Shown here: piece by piece, positions 50,898 through 60,040 of the stretch
How positions within the stretch are numbered: position 1 is the first letter of the stretch
Layout of the letters: each line of letters begins with the position of its first letter
Translations under genes and position numbers: made by a program
Source: Marinicellulosiphila megalodicopiae
GTDB taxonomy: Bacteria > Pseudomonadota > Gammaproteobacteria > Pseudomonadales > Natronospirillaceae
DNA length: 64,000 nt
Assembly (NCBI RefSeq): GCF_045862395.1
Contig: NZ_AP023087.1
Span: 2,418,001 to 2,482,000, forward strand
Reading direction: 5' to 3'
The notes under the pieces: model-generated
What the model saw: the letters and a program-made list of their open reading frames with translations, nothing else
Database searches by the model: none
Told to the model about the DNA's origin: nothing

Positions 50898-51233
50898 TCA
50901 AGCCAGCCTTTTTGCCCAGTTTCCATTATGTTCACGTATACATTTTTCTTGTGTGTCAAAAAATATATGCTTATTAGTTATTTCAATATCTATATTTTTA
51001 AATTGTTTTTGAATATATCGCCCAAATGATACGCCATTATTTATGATTAAATAATCATTTAAATGTTCAATCGAATCAAATACACAGATAATTTTCAAAC
51101 TTTTTGGAAAATGAGAAAAATTAACGCTATGGGTTAACCATATAAATCCATTTATTTCTTCTAAGGCAACCTCACAAATTTGTGTTAACGCTTTTATAAT
51201 TTGATTGTCTATTTTTTTATCTATTTTACGCAT
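50898..51233 (-). CDS. Small conserved protein (annotated Fis-like in relatives)
   Basis: 111 residues from ATG at 51233 (MRKIDKKIDNQIIKALTQICEVAL). The WLTHSVNFSHFPKSLKIICVFD and HNGNWAKRLA segments are conserved in a family found in Vibrio- and Shewanella-like bacteria and sometimes labelled Fis family regulator. No convincing HTH is visible, so that label is doubtful. It is convergent with the histidine kinase gene, one base apart. Confidence 0.6.
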   Translation of the reverse strand: MRKIDKKIDNQIIKALTQICEVALEEINGFIWLTHSVNFSHFPKSLKIICVFDSIEHLNDYLIINNGVSFGRYIQKQFKNIDIEITNKHIFFDTQEKCIREHNGNWAKRLA

Positions 51234-51248
51234 TTTAAGATCCAAAAA

Positions 51249-51283
51249 AAAATGGCCTTTGACTTTACATCATAGGCCATTTT
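51249..51283 (-). terminator. Terminator after the 922-residue PKD lipoprotein gene
   Basis: AAAATGGCCT / AGGCCATTTT, a 10-bp stem with a 15-base loop, followed on the minus strand by a run of A-to-T pairs (TTTTTTT). Near it, 51318-51353 holds short CTAACCTG repeats. Confidence 0.75.
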
Positions 51284-51361
51284 ATTTTAATTTAATTCAC
51301 TTTATCTAACTATAAATCTAACCTGCTAACCTGCTAACCTGAACCTGCTAACCATAGTGAT

Positions 51362-54130
51362 TTATTGTATCGCTTTAATTTTAACAACGTGTTTCAACGT
51401 TTTTGTATATTCTTGATTTTGAGAAGTGATGACTAGTTTTACTTCATATAACCCATCATTAGTATAAACATGGTCAATCTGACTCAGCTCGATTCCATCA
51501 TAGCTCGTGCCATCTCCAAGCTCCCATGTATAATTTAATGGCATTGCATTTAATGCAATGCCATTAAATGCAGCACTCGCAGTTATACTGACTTGATTAC
51601 TATTTACTACAGCCTCCATACTCGCGATAATTTTGTCAATATGTTCAACCTCTACTTCAAAAGAATCCGTTATTTGTTCTCCTGTCATTAATGCAGCATT
51701 CACACTTATTTGATATGTTCCACCGACTACATATTCATGTTGATAGTAAGAACCGTATGCTTGATCTAAATCGGTGATATATTGAGTTGAGTCACCAAAA
51801 TTCCATTCATACTGATATGCGAAATCCACATTAGGGGCCGGCAGTGTGCTTGGCATATCCGTGTCTTGGTTTTGTATCAATTCAGGCTGTTCGTTGTTAA
51901 TTTTAATTTTGTGTGCCAAGGCTGAAAATTGCACATATTCATTTAAAAAATAATACTGGCTTCTTAATATAATCGTTGAAGAACCAGTGAGCGCCTGAGT
52001 ATTCAGCTGAGCACTGACTTGATTATGATTATCAGTTTTTAACGTAATTAAATATTCCCCATGCTCTTCAAAATTATGAGTGACAACAGCTTGTGAAGTT
52101 TCATACTCTTGTGAATCACCAAAGCGCCAATGATAATTTAAACCCACACAACCTGAAGAAGTGCCACTTGCATCAAATCGATATTCAAATTCATTTAATT
52201 GAGTAATTGAAAACGTTGGGTAAGTCGTTTGAACACATTGATCATTATTTACAATAATGGTTTGACGATCCATTCCCCAAGGTGTTTGTAACAGAACATC
52301 ATATTCACCTGGACTTTGATAGGTATGAATGATTGTAGATTCTTCGCTTTCAATAACCGTGCCGTCACCTAAATCCCAAACGTTTATTTCATTTCCATAA
52401 CAATCAGAACGCTGAGTATTTGAAGTTAACTTAACGGTTAATCCTTCAATGTCAACATTTATAATTCGGGCATCTTCCAGTGGCGCAATAGACGCATATG
52501 AACAATAATCATACTTCACTTCATATTGAATTGAAGATGACCATATAAAATAATTCGGCCCTAATATTTCTACTGTAATAATGTAAATTCCATTTTCAGA
52601 AAAGGTAATATCAAATTCTGACTGCGTACTTGATTGTCCATCACTTGAATGCCATTGATAACTTAATTGCTCTGGAGTAAATGCATTTTGCTCAACTGAA
52701 AATTGAACCCTATCCGCATTTTGAATGATCGGATTTTGTTGTAATGTAAATGAATCACAATTTGGCAATAACACAATATTTTGAACGATTTCTTCATTTG
52801 ACGCAGGTACAACTACATCAACACAACTGCCCACATCCTCTATGGTAATTACTTTTGAATAACTGGCTATTGGATTATGTGCATGATCACTTAATGTCAC
52901 TTCATATTCACCATTATGTTGATATTGATGACTGATATACGCGTAATCCGTTGTACTGGTTGTTCCATCACCAAAATCCCAATAAAAATTATTTAATTCA
53001 TTGTGTGTACTACAATCATAATTGTAGCTGGAAGATGCGTCAAAATTCACTGTACTTTTTTCACTATACATCTCTTCAAATTCCACATGTACATCATAAA
53101 CAGTTATGCAATTTAAGTCTGTGTCCGAATGTGAAACTACGATTGTAATCGCATTTGAAATTTTCGCTTGACCCAAAGTGACAGTTAACGTGAGAGTGTA
53201 AAAGCCAAATTCTGGATAAACATATATGATTTCTGAACCTTTTGCGCTTTGGCCATTGCCAAAATCCCAATGATACTCAGTTGCAAATTCTGCACATTCA
53301 GGTAATAACATCGCCTTAAGTTCCGCTTCTTTACCCAGTATGTTGTTATGGATAAACATAGCCTCATCACAATCTTGCACTGACTTATAGTCAATATGTT
53401 CAATGTATTTAACTTCACGACCTTCATTAATAATTGTTAATTCCACGGTTTGTGGTCCAGAAAATTCATATGTATGTGAGATAATCGGTGTATTCGATTT
53501 TACAATCACTCCGTCACCAAAATCCCAGCTGTATTGCTCCACTGCTATAAACTGACAACCTTCGAAAAAATAACTTTCTGAAGCGTCAAATAACAACGCA
53601 TCCTCAGTAATGGTGGTTTTAAATATTGCTTGCGATGCTAGGGCAATACACACATCGGTATCCGTTTGGGTTTCACAATTGCTTTGATTCAATGAAATAT
53701 CTGCACATGCATTTTGTTCTGAAATGATAATTGTTTGAGTTACTTTTAAATCAGCTGACAGATTTAACGTAACTTCATACTCTCCCACACTTTGGTATTG
53801 ATGTGTGATCAATGGAGAATTGGTTTCAACTATAGTGCCATCACCAAAATTCCATTTATACAAGCCTATTTCAAGGGTGTCATTACAACCTGTTACATAA
53901 CTTGATGTCGCATCAAAATTAGCAGTTTTATTATGTATTTCACTTTCAAAACTCAAACTGGATGCTAATGCAACACATGTAATTGGATCATCATCAGTTT
54001 TGGTATTGGTATTGGTATTGGTATTGGTCAAAGTTTCAGTGTCATCATTTAATACATTTTTAAACTGATCTAAACAACTACTGAGTAATAAACAGGACAG
54101 TAAACTTAAAATTAGTGGGGTGATTTTCAT
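51362..54130 (-). CDS. Multi-PKD-domain lipoprotein (922 aa)
   Basis: Lipobox LLLSSC (Cys 19) then a Thr/Asn linker encoded by a 6-bp repeat, and about nine PKD-type domains. Most carry WDFGDG or WNFGDG (KWNFGDGTIVET, SWDFGDGVIVKS, HWDFGNGQSAKG, YWDFGDGTTSTT and so on) and paired cysteines between domains (CVALAS...CNDT). No catalytic domain is recognised. It is probably a surface structural or binding protein of the same kind as the 16-kb lipoprotein, but without identical repeats. Confidence 0.82.
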   Translation of the reverse strand: MKITPLILSLLSCLLLSSCLDQFKNVLNDDTETLTNTNTNTNTKTDDDPITCVALASSLSFESEIHNKTANFDATSSYVTGCNDTLEIGLYKWNFGDGTIVETNSPLITHQYQSVGEYEVTLNLSADLKVTQTIIISEQNACADISLNQSNCETQTDTDVCIALASQAIFKTTITEDALLFDASESYFFEGCQFIAVEQYSWDFGDGVIVKSNTPIISHTYEFSGPQTVELTIINEGREVKYIEHIDYKSVQDCDEAMFIHNNILGKEAELKAMLLPECAEFATEYHWDFGNGQSAKGSEIIYVYPEFGFYTLTLTVTLGQAKISNAITIVVSHSDTDLNCITVYDVHVEFEEMYSEKSTVNFDASSSYNYDCSTHNELNNFYWDFGDGTTSTTDYAYISHQYQHNGEYEVTLSDHAHNPIASYSKVITIEDVGSCVDVVVPASNEEIVQNIVLLPNCDSFTLQQNPIIQNADRVQFSVEQNAFTPEQLSYQWHSSDGQSSTQSEFDITFSENGIYIITVEILGPNYFIWSSSIQYEVKYDYCSYASIAPLEDARIINVDIEGLTVKLTSNTQRSDCYGNEINVWDLGDGTVIESEESTIIHTYQSPGEYDVLLQTPWGMDRQTIIVNNDQCVQTTYPTFSITQLNEFEYRFDASGTSSGCVGLNYHWRFGDSQEYETSQAVVTHNFEEHGEYLITLKTDNHNQVSAQLNTQALTGSSTIILRSQYYFLNEYVQFSALAHKIKINNEQPELIQNQDTDMPSTLPAPNVDFAYQYEWNFGDSTQYITDLDQAYGSYYQHEYVVGGTYQISVNAALMTGEQITDSFEVEVEHIDKIIASMEAVVNSNQVSITASAAFNGIALNAMPLNYTWELGDGTSYDGIELSQIDHVYTNDGLYEVKLVITSQNQEYTKTLKHVVKIKAIQ
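53999..54028. repeat. 6-bp microsatellite in the lipoprotein linker
   Basis: GGTATT repeated about four and a half times, encoding Asn-Thr pairs. Unit changes keep the frame, so it would vary linker length without switching the gene off. A related GGTGTT/GGCATT run lies at about 45519-45547 in the xylanase gene. Confidence 0.8.
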
Positions 54131-54391
54131 ATCAATGCCTTTTTAATATATATCTAAACAGAAGGTTGATATTGTAAATGGATTGTTTGCATAATAATGA
54201 GATAAGTGTCTATTTTTTATTCACTTATCATTTTGCTTCATTAATCTTTATCATTTTATTTTATTTTATTATTCTTTATCATTTTAAGAGTAGGTATATA
54301 GTTTTATTTGACTCTTCATTTGATCTGATTCAATCTTTTTTCGATCCTTTAAAACTAGGTCTTACTTTATTTTTTACTATTTTAGACAAAA

Positions 54392-54411
54392 AAAATCCCC
54401 GATGGGATTTT
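54392..54411 (-). terminator. Terminator after the DUF5610 gene
   Basis: AAAATCCC-CGAT-GGGATTTT, an 8-bp stem and tight 4-base loop, with T-run on the minus strand, 29 bases after the stop. 54131-54391 holds no gene I can support; it is very AT-rich and must contain the lipoprotein promoter. Confidence 0.8.
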
Positions 54412-54439
54412 TAAAACACATTCAAATGAATCGCTTTAA

Positions 54440-55528
54440 TTAAAACAATTCATCAATTTTCGCAATATCACTTGGCCAAACCTGCGCGCTTGCTTGATCA
54501 AATATTTTCATGAATTTCTCATTGGCTTCGTTAGCTTGTTCCATCCATTGACCTAACTTTGGCAACCCTGCGCTTTCTAAGTTTTTATCAAAGCCTTCTA
54601 AAAATCCTAACCATTGCTCCATCGCTACGGGTTTGTTTTGCTCTGGCACCATTTGTTTGTATTGATCAATGCCATGTTTAGCAGATTGGCTTTGTGGTAT
54701 TTGCGCCCCTGCTGTAGAGGGTCCAAATGATGAGCGTGTCGTGGTTGAGCTATAACTTGATAAATTCAAGTCCATTGATTTTAATGAGGATCCATTAATA
54801 TTTAAATCACGGGCTAAATCAAAGGCTTGATCCATGTTGCCTTTGTAAAATTGCTGGCTTAACTCAGACACATCTTTAAATAATGATTTGATGTCTTCTA
54901 ATTCTTCTTCACTTAAATCCCCTACTACATCTAAGCGAAATTGATCCATATCCATTTGTGATAAATCTAGCCCTGACGCACTTTCACGCCCTTTTGAATG
55001 ATGGGACTGATCAAATAACAATCGTACTTGATCGCCCTCTTTAGTGGTTAATTCTAAAGCAAAGCTTTTTTGTTGTTTGTGCTCAAAACTGGATTCAATT
55101 TTATTAAATTCACGTACGGATTGTTGATCATCTATACGCTCAAATAATTGTCCTTGGGCGCTGTCAATTTTGTCATTCAAAGCATCATCCATTTGACCAA
55201 ATGACTTAAGCACGTCTTTAGCCTCTGCAAATCCTGCGGCAATACCTTCCTTGGCTTGTTGCCATAATGCCTCTTGCTCTTGCTCATTACCCTTTGAACG
55301 AAGTGTGACTTTTGAGGCGAGTTGATCATACAAATCTTTCACTAACGCATCGACATCAAAAGTTTTAGAAATCGCTTGCGCTTCCTTCACATCGGTTTGA
55401 TCCGTCTTTTCAAGGGCGTTTTGCTTTTCTACTGTTTTGCTTTTGATATCGGCATGATTATCGTGATGCGCAAATGTTGGCGCACCGGTGTGTTGTGAGA
55501 AATTTGAATGACCTAATTGGGAAATCAT
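54440..55528 (-). CDS. DUF5610-like protein (362 aa)
   Basis: A soluble, acidic, Gln-rich protein without signal peptide. The segment TFDVADALV-type start (FDVDALVKDLYDQL), then EGIAAGFAEAKDVLKSFGQMDDALNDKIDSAQGQLF (about residues 57-128), looks like a DUF5610 domain. The rest is low-complexity and helical. Function unknown; such proteins occur in marine gammaproteobacteria. Confidence 0.6.
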   Translation of the reverse strand: MISQLGHSNFSQHTGAPTFAHHDNHADIKSKTVEKQNALEKTDQTDVKEAQAISKTFDVDALVKDLYDQLASKVTLRSKGNEQEQEALWQQAKEGIAAGFAEAKDVLKSFGQMDDALNDKIDSAQGQLFERIDDQQSVREFNKIESSFEHKQQKSFALELTTKEGDQVRLLFDQSHHSKGRESASGLDLSQMDMDQFRLDVVGDLSEEELEDIKSLFKDVSELSQQFYKGNMDQAFDLARDLNINGSSLKSMDLNLSSYSSTTTRSSFGPSTAGAQIPQSQSAKHGIDQYKQMVPEQNKPVAMEQWLGFLEGFDKNLESAGLPKLGQWMEQANEANEKFMKIFDQASAQVWPSDIAKIDELF

Positions 55529-55666
55529 AATGTTTTCGCTATTTTTCGAATTCCTTACATATATCGGCAGTTTTATTCATCCCTTTAGCGCTTTTTTGAA
55601 CTTTTACAAATATTACTTCTAGTTAGCGCCTTGATTCAGTAAAATGCCCACCCTGTTTTGATTTGA

Positions 55667-56143
55667 GTGCCTGTTTTGTCCGATCTTCGATCTAATCTTC
55701 CCCATTTAACCGTTGCTAGCATCGTACATAATGATGGTAAATTTTTATTGGTTGAAGAACACAAATTTGGCAAATCCGTTTATAACCAACCTGCGGGCCA
55801 TGTTGAAGGGAATGAAACACTCATTGAAGCCTGTATTCGTGAGACTGTTGAGGAAACCGGTTATTTAATTCGCCCAACAGCGTTGCTAGGCTTTTATCGT
55901 TACTTTGCAAAAAATAATCAAACTCACTATTTGAGATGTACGATAATTGGGGAGTTGCTTGAACAGAAATCGGATCAATTAGATCCTGACATTATGGCCA
56001 TTCATTGGCTAGATTTAGATCAAATCAAAACACTTGAACAACAAAACACACTGAGAAGCCCGCTGGTTCTACAAAATATTGAAGATTATTTAGCCGGTCG
56101 CTCATTTGATATAAAGGCTCTTGATGAACCCATTAGAAACTAA
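55667..56143 (+). CDS. nudJ: NUDIX hydrolase, NudJ type
   Basis: A 158-residue Nudix protein. The box GHVEGNETLIEACIRETVEETG fits G-x5-E-x7-RE-x2-EE-x-G exactly. NudJ hydrolyses thiamine pyrophosphate precursors and other diphosphates; the assignment rests on size and on its place directly before mnmA. GTG at 55667 is used. The gene overlaps mnmA by 20 bases. Confidence 0.85.
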   Translation: MPVLSDLRSNLPHLTVASIVHNDGKFLLVEEHKFGKSVYNQPAGHVEGNETLIEACIRETVEETGYLIRPTALLGFYRYFAKNNQTHYLRCTIIGELLEQKSDQLDPDIMAIHWLDLDQIKTLEQQNTLRSPLVLQNIEDYLAGRSFDIKALDEPIRN

Positions 56144-57233
56144 ACCTGCCACAGGCACTAAAGTCATTGTCGGTATGTCCGGCGGTGTTGATTCCTCGGT
56201 TAGTGCATATTTATTGATGCAACAAGGCTATCAAGTTGAAGGCCTGTTCATGAAAAACTGGGACGAAGACGACAACACTGAATATTGCACCGCAAAACAA
56301 GACTTAAAAGACGCACAAGCGGTTTGCGATACCCTTGGCATTAAGCTTCATCAAGCTAATTTTGCCAGCGAATATTGGGACAATGTATTTGAGTTATTTT
56401 TACACGAATACAAAGAAGGCAGAACGCCCAACCCTGATATTTTATGTAACAAAGAAATTAAATTTAAAGTATTTTTGGATTACGCAAAAATTCTAGGTGC
56501 GCAAAAAATTGCAACCGGTCATTACTGCCGTTTACGCACGGATGATCAGCAAACGTATTTATTACGAGGACTAGACACCAACAAAGATCAAAGCTATTTT
56601 TTGCACGCGGTGCATCAAGACCAATTAGCTCAGACGTTATTTCCTGTTGGGGAATTAGAAAAACCAGAAGTTCGCAGAATTGCCGAAGAGCAAAACTTAA
56701 TTACGCACAATAAAAAAGACAGCACGGGTATTTGTTTTATTGGTGAGCGTCGCTTTAAAGACTTTTTACAACAATACTTACCTGCACAGCCTGGTAACAT
56801 TGAAGCACCCAACGGCGATGTGATTGGCAAACACACAGGCTTAATGTATTACACATTAGGCCAACGCCAAGGTTTGCAAATTGGCGGATTAAAAAATTAC
56901 CCTGAAGCGCCTTGGTTTGTTGGCGCAAAAGATTTAGATCGAAATGTGTTAACCGCTGTGCAAGCAGGCAGTGACAAAATGCTGTACTCTCACAGCTTAA
57001 GTTTAAGCGAGATTGATTGGGTAAAAGGCCAAAAGCCAGAATTACCAATGACATTGACATGCAAACATCGTTATCGCCAGCCTGATCAAGACTGCGTGAT
57101 TGATTTTGTTGATGGCCAATACATTGTAAAATTCAATGAGCCACAACGTGCCATTACCCCTGGTCAATCCGCTGTATTTTATGACAATGACATTTGCCTT
57201 GGTGGCGGTGTGATTGAACAATTCATTCAATAA
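56124..57233 (+). CDS. mnmA: tRNA-specific 2-thiouridylase MnmA
   Basis: Installs sulfur at position 2 of wobble U34 in Lys, Glu and Gln tRNAs. 369 residues from ATG at 56124 with AAAGG 6 bases upstream. PP-loop GMSGGVDSSVSA, catalytic Cys in NPDILCNKEIKF and second Cys in DSTGICFIGERRF are all present. With mnmC at 10.8 kb the window thus encodes two steps of mnm5s2U synthesis. Confidence 0.96.
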   Translation: MNPLETKPATGTKVIVGMSGGVDSSVSAYLLMQQGYQVEGLFMKNWDEDDNTEYCTAKQDLKDAQAVCDTLGIKLHQANFASEYWDNVFELFLHEYKEGRTPNPDILCNKEIKFKVFLDYAKILGAQKIATGHYCRLRTDDQQTYLLRGLDTNKDQSYFLHAVHQDQLAQTLFPVGELEKPEVRRIAEEQNLITHNKKDSTGICFIGERRFKDFLQQYLPAQPGNIEAPNGDVIGKHTGLMYYTLGQRQGLQIGGLKNYPEAPWFVGAKDLDRNVLTAVQAGSDKMLYSHSLSLSEIDWVKGQKPELPMTLTCKHRYRQPDQDCVIDFVDGQYIVKFNEPQRAITPGQSAVFYDNDICLGGGVIEQFIQ

Positions 57234-57244
57234 TAAGAAATATT

Positions 57245-57853
57245 ATGTCAAATGAACGCGCACTGGCGCTGGCGGGTGTTTTCCAAAGTGCATACCTTGT
57301 TGACCGTTTAGCCAATACAGGAAAATTGGATGATTTAATGTGTCAGCAAATAAGCAAAGGCACATTAAATACATCACCAGACAATACAATGGATATTTAC
57401 GGTGGCATTGAAAATGTACAAGAAGGCATCGCGCAAATAAAATCCCATCTTAGCGATGGTAAAACTCAAGGCCACATTATGAAATACGCCATGAGTTTAT
57501 TGCATATTGAAAGTAAAATTCGTAAAGACAAAACGCGATTGGCATTGATTGGCACCAACTTAAAGAAGGTGCAAAATCAAGCGGACTACTTTGATGACTT
57601 TACCCATGAATCGGTTATTTCTGGTTTAGCTAATACCTACAAAGAATCCGTCAGCACGTTGAACTTTAGCATTAAAGTACTTGGCAATAGTGAACATATT
57701 CGTAACGAACGTGTGGCAGATAAAATTCGTGCAACATTATTATTTGGTTTACGAAGCGCCATTTTATGGCATCAACTAGGTGGTCATCGTTGGCACTTTT
57801 TGTTTTATCGCGCAAGTATGGTTAAACAGGTTTTAGCTCTTAGAAACGTATGA
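57245..57853 (+). CDS. hflD: HflD homologue
   Basis: A 202-residue all-helical, membrane-associated protein named from lambda lysogeny control in E. coli. It starts ALALAGVFQSAYLVDRLANTG and ends AILWHQLGGHRWHFLFYRASMV, typical of the family. It follows mnmA by 11 bases. The gene usually next in gammaproteobacteria, purB, is not found; a repeat and toxin island begins instead. Confidence 0.92.
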   Translation: MSNERALALAGVFQSAYLVDRLANTGKLDDLMCQQISKGTLNTSPDNTMDIYGGIENVQEGIAQIKSHLSDGKTQGHIMKYAMSLLHIESKIRKDKTRLALIGTNLKKVQNQADYFDDFTHESVISGLANTYKESVSTLNFSIKVLGNSEHIRNERVADKIRATLLFGLRSAILWHQLGGHRWHFLFYRASMVKQVLALRNV

Positions 57854-57928
57854 TTTTTTGAAGTCTGAAACATAAGGATTTTGTTTTAGGAAAGCTCTGT
57901 TTAAATAACACGCGCTATTAATTGGAAC

Positions 57929-58314
57929 TATTAATTGGAATGATAACTTTGCATTTTTGATTGTATATTTTTCATTATGGACTTTTCTGATTAGATTCAC
58001 TTCGACTGACACAAAAAAACATTCAATTAAAAAGTGCGCTGTCTGCTTTAATTTACATTTTAATTTAACCGTTCCACATCCACGCTGACTTTTAAACTGT
58101 GTCCACCTTGTGTATTCACTTCGCCTTGTAGTGGGCACACATCTTCATAATCGTTACCAAAAGCTAATCTTATATAACGATCGGTTGCTAAGCCATTATT
58201 AGTTGGATCAAACTCTACCCAGCCATAAATTGGCTCAAACAACGCAAACCACGCATGAGATACATCACATCTTTAATGGGTACATAGTTAATTTGACTAT
58301 CCACTTTAGTATCC
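57929..58314. repeat. Direct repeat A: copy of the transglutaminase gene tail and downstream DNA
   Basis: About 385 bases nearly identical to 62928-63309, in the same orientation, 4999 bases apart at the left end. Only a handful of substitutions and one small indel near 58266 were seen. The copy carries the last ~80 codons of the transglutaminase gene and about 130 bases beyond its stop. 57854-57928 holds nothing recognisable. Confidence 0.93.
58060..58314 (-). pseudogene. Transglutaminase-like gene fragment (C-terminal)
   Basis: Encodes HAWFALFEPIYGWVEFDPTNNGLATDRYIRLAFGNDYEDV and the shared C-terminus, matching the intact gene at 63059-63931 from about residue 208 to 290. A short insertion at about 58266 breaks the frame upstream, and the rest of the gene, including the catalytic Cys, is absent. 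It is a duplication by-product. Confidence 0.9.
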
Positions 58315-58350
58315 CTAATGATGATCTTGTGGTTTTAATCTATTTTAAAA

Positions 58351-58944
58351 TTAACTGAAAGCAGAATGAATACTCCAATCTTTCACTTTAACAAATTGGA
58401 ACCCTTTCATGTCAGTAGCTTGAATTTTTTCAACAATACTTTGATGAAATAATTTAATGTAAGCAGACTCATCTAAGAAAAAAATCTGCCTTTCTTCAAG
58501 TGGTATTTTATTTAAAATTTCCGCATCAATTGAAATGCTCTTAATACTATCTATATATCCAGTTTCATCAATATCTAAATCTGATTTTTTTTGATCAATA
58601 CATCTTATCCTTCGATAAACATGCATATAAAAATATTTTAGTTTTAACTTTTCAACAATAGTCCCATGGGTGCCTTCTAAAAACTGTACACCACCTGTAC
58701 CCAATGAAATTATAAAATCGACAAACGCTTTAGAGCAAATAGAATCACCACCTGATGAATGATAATCTACAAATTGGTCTTTTTTTCCATTTGTCAATGC
58801 TAGATTTAAATTCACACAAACTGGATCTTCATTATTAACTTTCATTCCTCGATATCTTGGCTGTAAAAACCCATCAATTGTTGGGTAGTAATCATTATTT
58901 TCTCTTAATATTAAATAATACTCTTCATTAAAATTAGTAGTCAT
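58351..58944 (-). CDS. Imm11-like immunity protein, third paralogue
   Basis: 197 residues from ATG 58944, whose GGA ribosome site overlaps the toxin stop. It is a diverged relative of the two upstream immunity genes: FVDYHSSGGDSICSKAFVDFIISLGTGGVQFLEGTHG, then FYMHVYRRIRCIDQKKSD, and IPLEERQIFFLDESAYIKLFHQSIVEKIQATDMKGFQFVKV. It is coupled to the second AHH toxin module and is presumably its antidote. Confidence 0.68.
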   Translation of the reverse strand: MTTNFNEEYYLILRENNDYYPTIDGFLQPRYRGMKVNNEDPVCVNLNLALTNGKKDQFVDYHSSGGDSICSKAFVDFIISLGTGGVQFLEGTHGTIVEKLKLKYFYMHVYRRIRCIDQKKSDLDIDETGYIDSIKSISIDAEILNKIPLEERQIFFLDESAYIKLFHQSIVEKIQATDMKGFQFVKVKDWSIHSAFS

Positions 58945-58945
58945 A

Positions 58946-59623
58946 TCATTTTCCAATACTTAAATTTCTTTTATTAATAATTATGTTTTTTCTTTTTTCA
59001 ACATCATAAAACTGATGAGTCTCGTTATTCGATCGATAATTACACTCTTTATCTTTGTTATCACCTATATTTTCTACATTTCCACATCCAATTGGGCTAT
59101 CCTTTTCAAAATCTTTTCCATCTCTACCAATTGTCCAATCGAAATTTGAAATATAACCCAAGATATTATTACTTATTTTATTTATTTGGCTCTTAAAATT
59201 TGCCCCACTATTTCCAGATTCACATAGACTTCCAGATTCAATCTCCGCAGATAATTCTTTAAGTAAAACAATAACAGAATCTGGATAATTATGACTAGCC
59301 AAACCCTCTCCTTGATCATGATTTCCTCTATGAAGCGGTACAGTTAAATGACAGGCTAGATCCATATAAAACGGTAACATCACACCATTTTCTTTACAAT
59401 TAATATCATAGCCAAATTTCTCAAGAATAGGTTTATAACTTGATGGTGATCGAACTGATTCACTTACAATTAAATGATGCGCCTCAATAGAGCGCTTAAC
59501 TTTACCTTTATAATACCATGGGTGCTTTTTATGCCAGTCATCTTTTTTAAGCCTATTACCCTCATCATCATAAGCTATTTTTTGTTTTGCATCCGTAACA
59601 TTTGAAAAGAGAATATTGTCCAT
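58946..59623 (-). CDS. AHH-nuclease toxin domain, displaced C-terminal module (toxin 2)
   Basis: A 225-residue frame whose core matches toxin 1: SIEAHHLIVSES (AHH at 48-50), then FGYDINCKENGVMLPFYMDLACHLTVPLHRGNHD, and it ends LSIGK as toxin 1 ends LEIGK. This is the AHH branch of the HNH/Endonuclease VII fold, so it likely cuts nucleic acid. It lacks its own N-terminal delivery region. Upstream, the shared linker lies in another frame, offset by one base at an A8 run (about 59630). Confidence 0.75.
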   Translation of the reverse strand: MDNILFSNVTDAKQKIAYDDEGNRLKKDDWHKKHPWYYKGKVKRSIEAHHLIVSESVRSPSSYKPILEKFGYDINCKENGVMLPFYMDLACHLTVPLHRGNHDQGEGLASHNYPDSVIVLLKELSAEIESGSLCESGNSGANFKSQINKISNNILGYISNFDWTIGRDGKDFEKDSPIGCGNVENIGDNKDKECNYRSNNETHQFYDVEKRKNIIINKRNLSIGK

Positions 59624-60002
59624 AATATTTTTTTTCTAATGTTTTACTATTTCCATCTAAATCAGATTTTAATGCTTTATCTGGATTACTACCTGGACAA
59701 TCCGCATTATAAGCCTTACCACAAGTCTCACATTTTTTCTCTTGTTCGTCTTTTGGTTTTTCTTCTTCAGTTTTAGTTGCTGGGGCTTTTTCTTTTGACT
59801 CTTGATTATTTGAGTCATTCTTTTGAGAGTCTTTATTCTTTTCGTCTTGTTTACTCAAGCCTTCATTATATTTTACATCTTTATCTTCTGACTGATTTGT
59901 TGAATTGATCGATGATTGTTCATCACCTGAATTTCCTACATTGGCTTCGGAAAGCCAACTAAGACATACATAATAAAAAATTTCCATCCAAGCATTAACC
60001 AT
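59568..60002 (-). pseudogene. Toxin linker fragment, out of frame with toxin 2
   Basis: From residue 19 (EANVGNSGDEQSS, 59948) this is nearly identical to the linker of toxin 1: DKDVKYNEGLSKQDEKNKD, KEKAPATKTEEEKPKDEQEKKCETCGKAY. After SKTLEKK the frame slips. With one A fewer in the A8 tract it would read on as SKTLEKNIMDNILF into toxin 2. The first 18 residues come from intergenic repeat DNA, so there is no delivery domain. Confidence 0.8.
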
Positions 60003-60034
60003 TAAAGGTGACCATTGGTAGCATCACCTTTAAT
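60001..60034. terminator. Hairpin after immunity gene 2
   Basis: ATTAAAGGTGA / TCACCTTTAAT, 11-bp perfect stem, 7 bases after the immunity stop. It is the same element as at 60786. Confidence 0.65.
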
Positions 60035-60040
60035 GCTCAA

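Noticed and set aside
54178..54414. 78-codon plus-strand ORF
   Set aside because: Low-complexity Phe/Ile/Leu frame in AT-rich intergenic DNA containing a terminator; no start signal.
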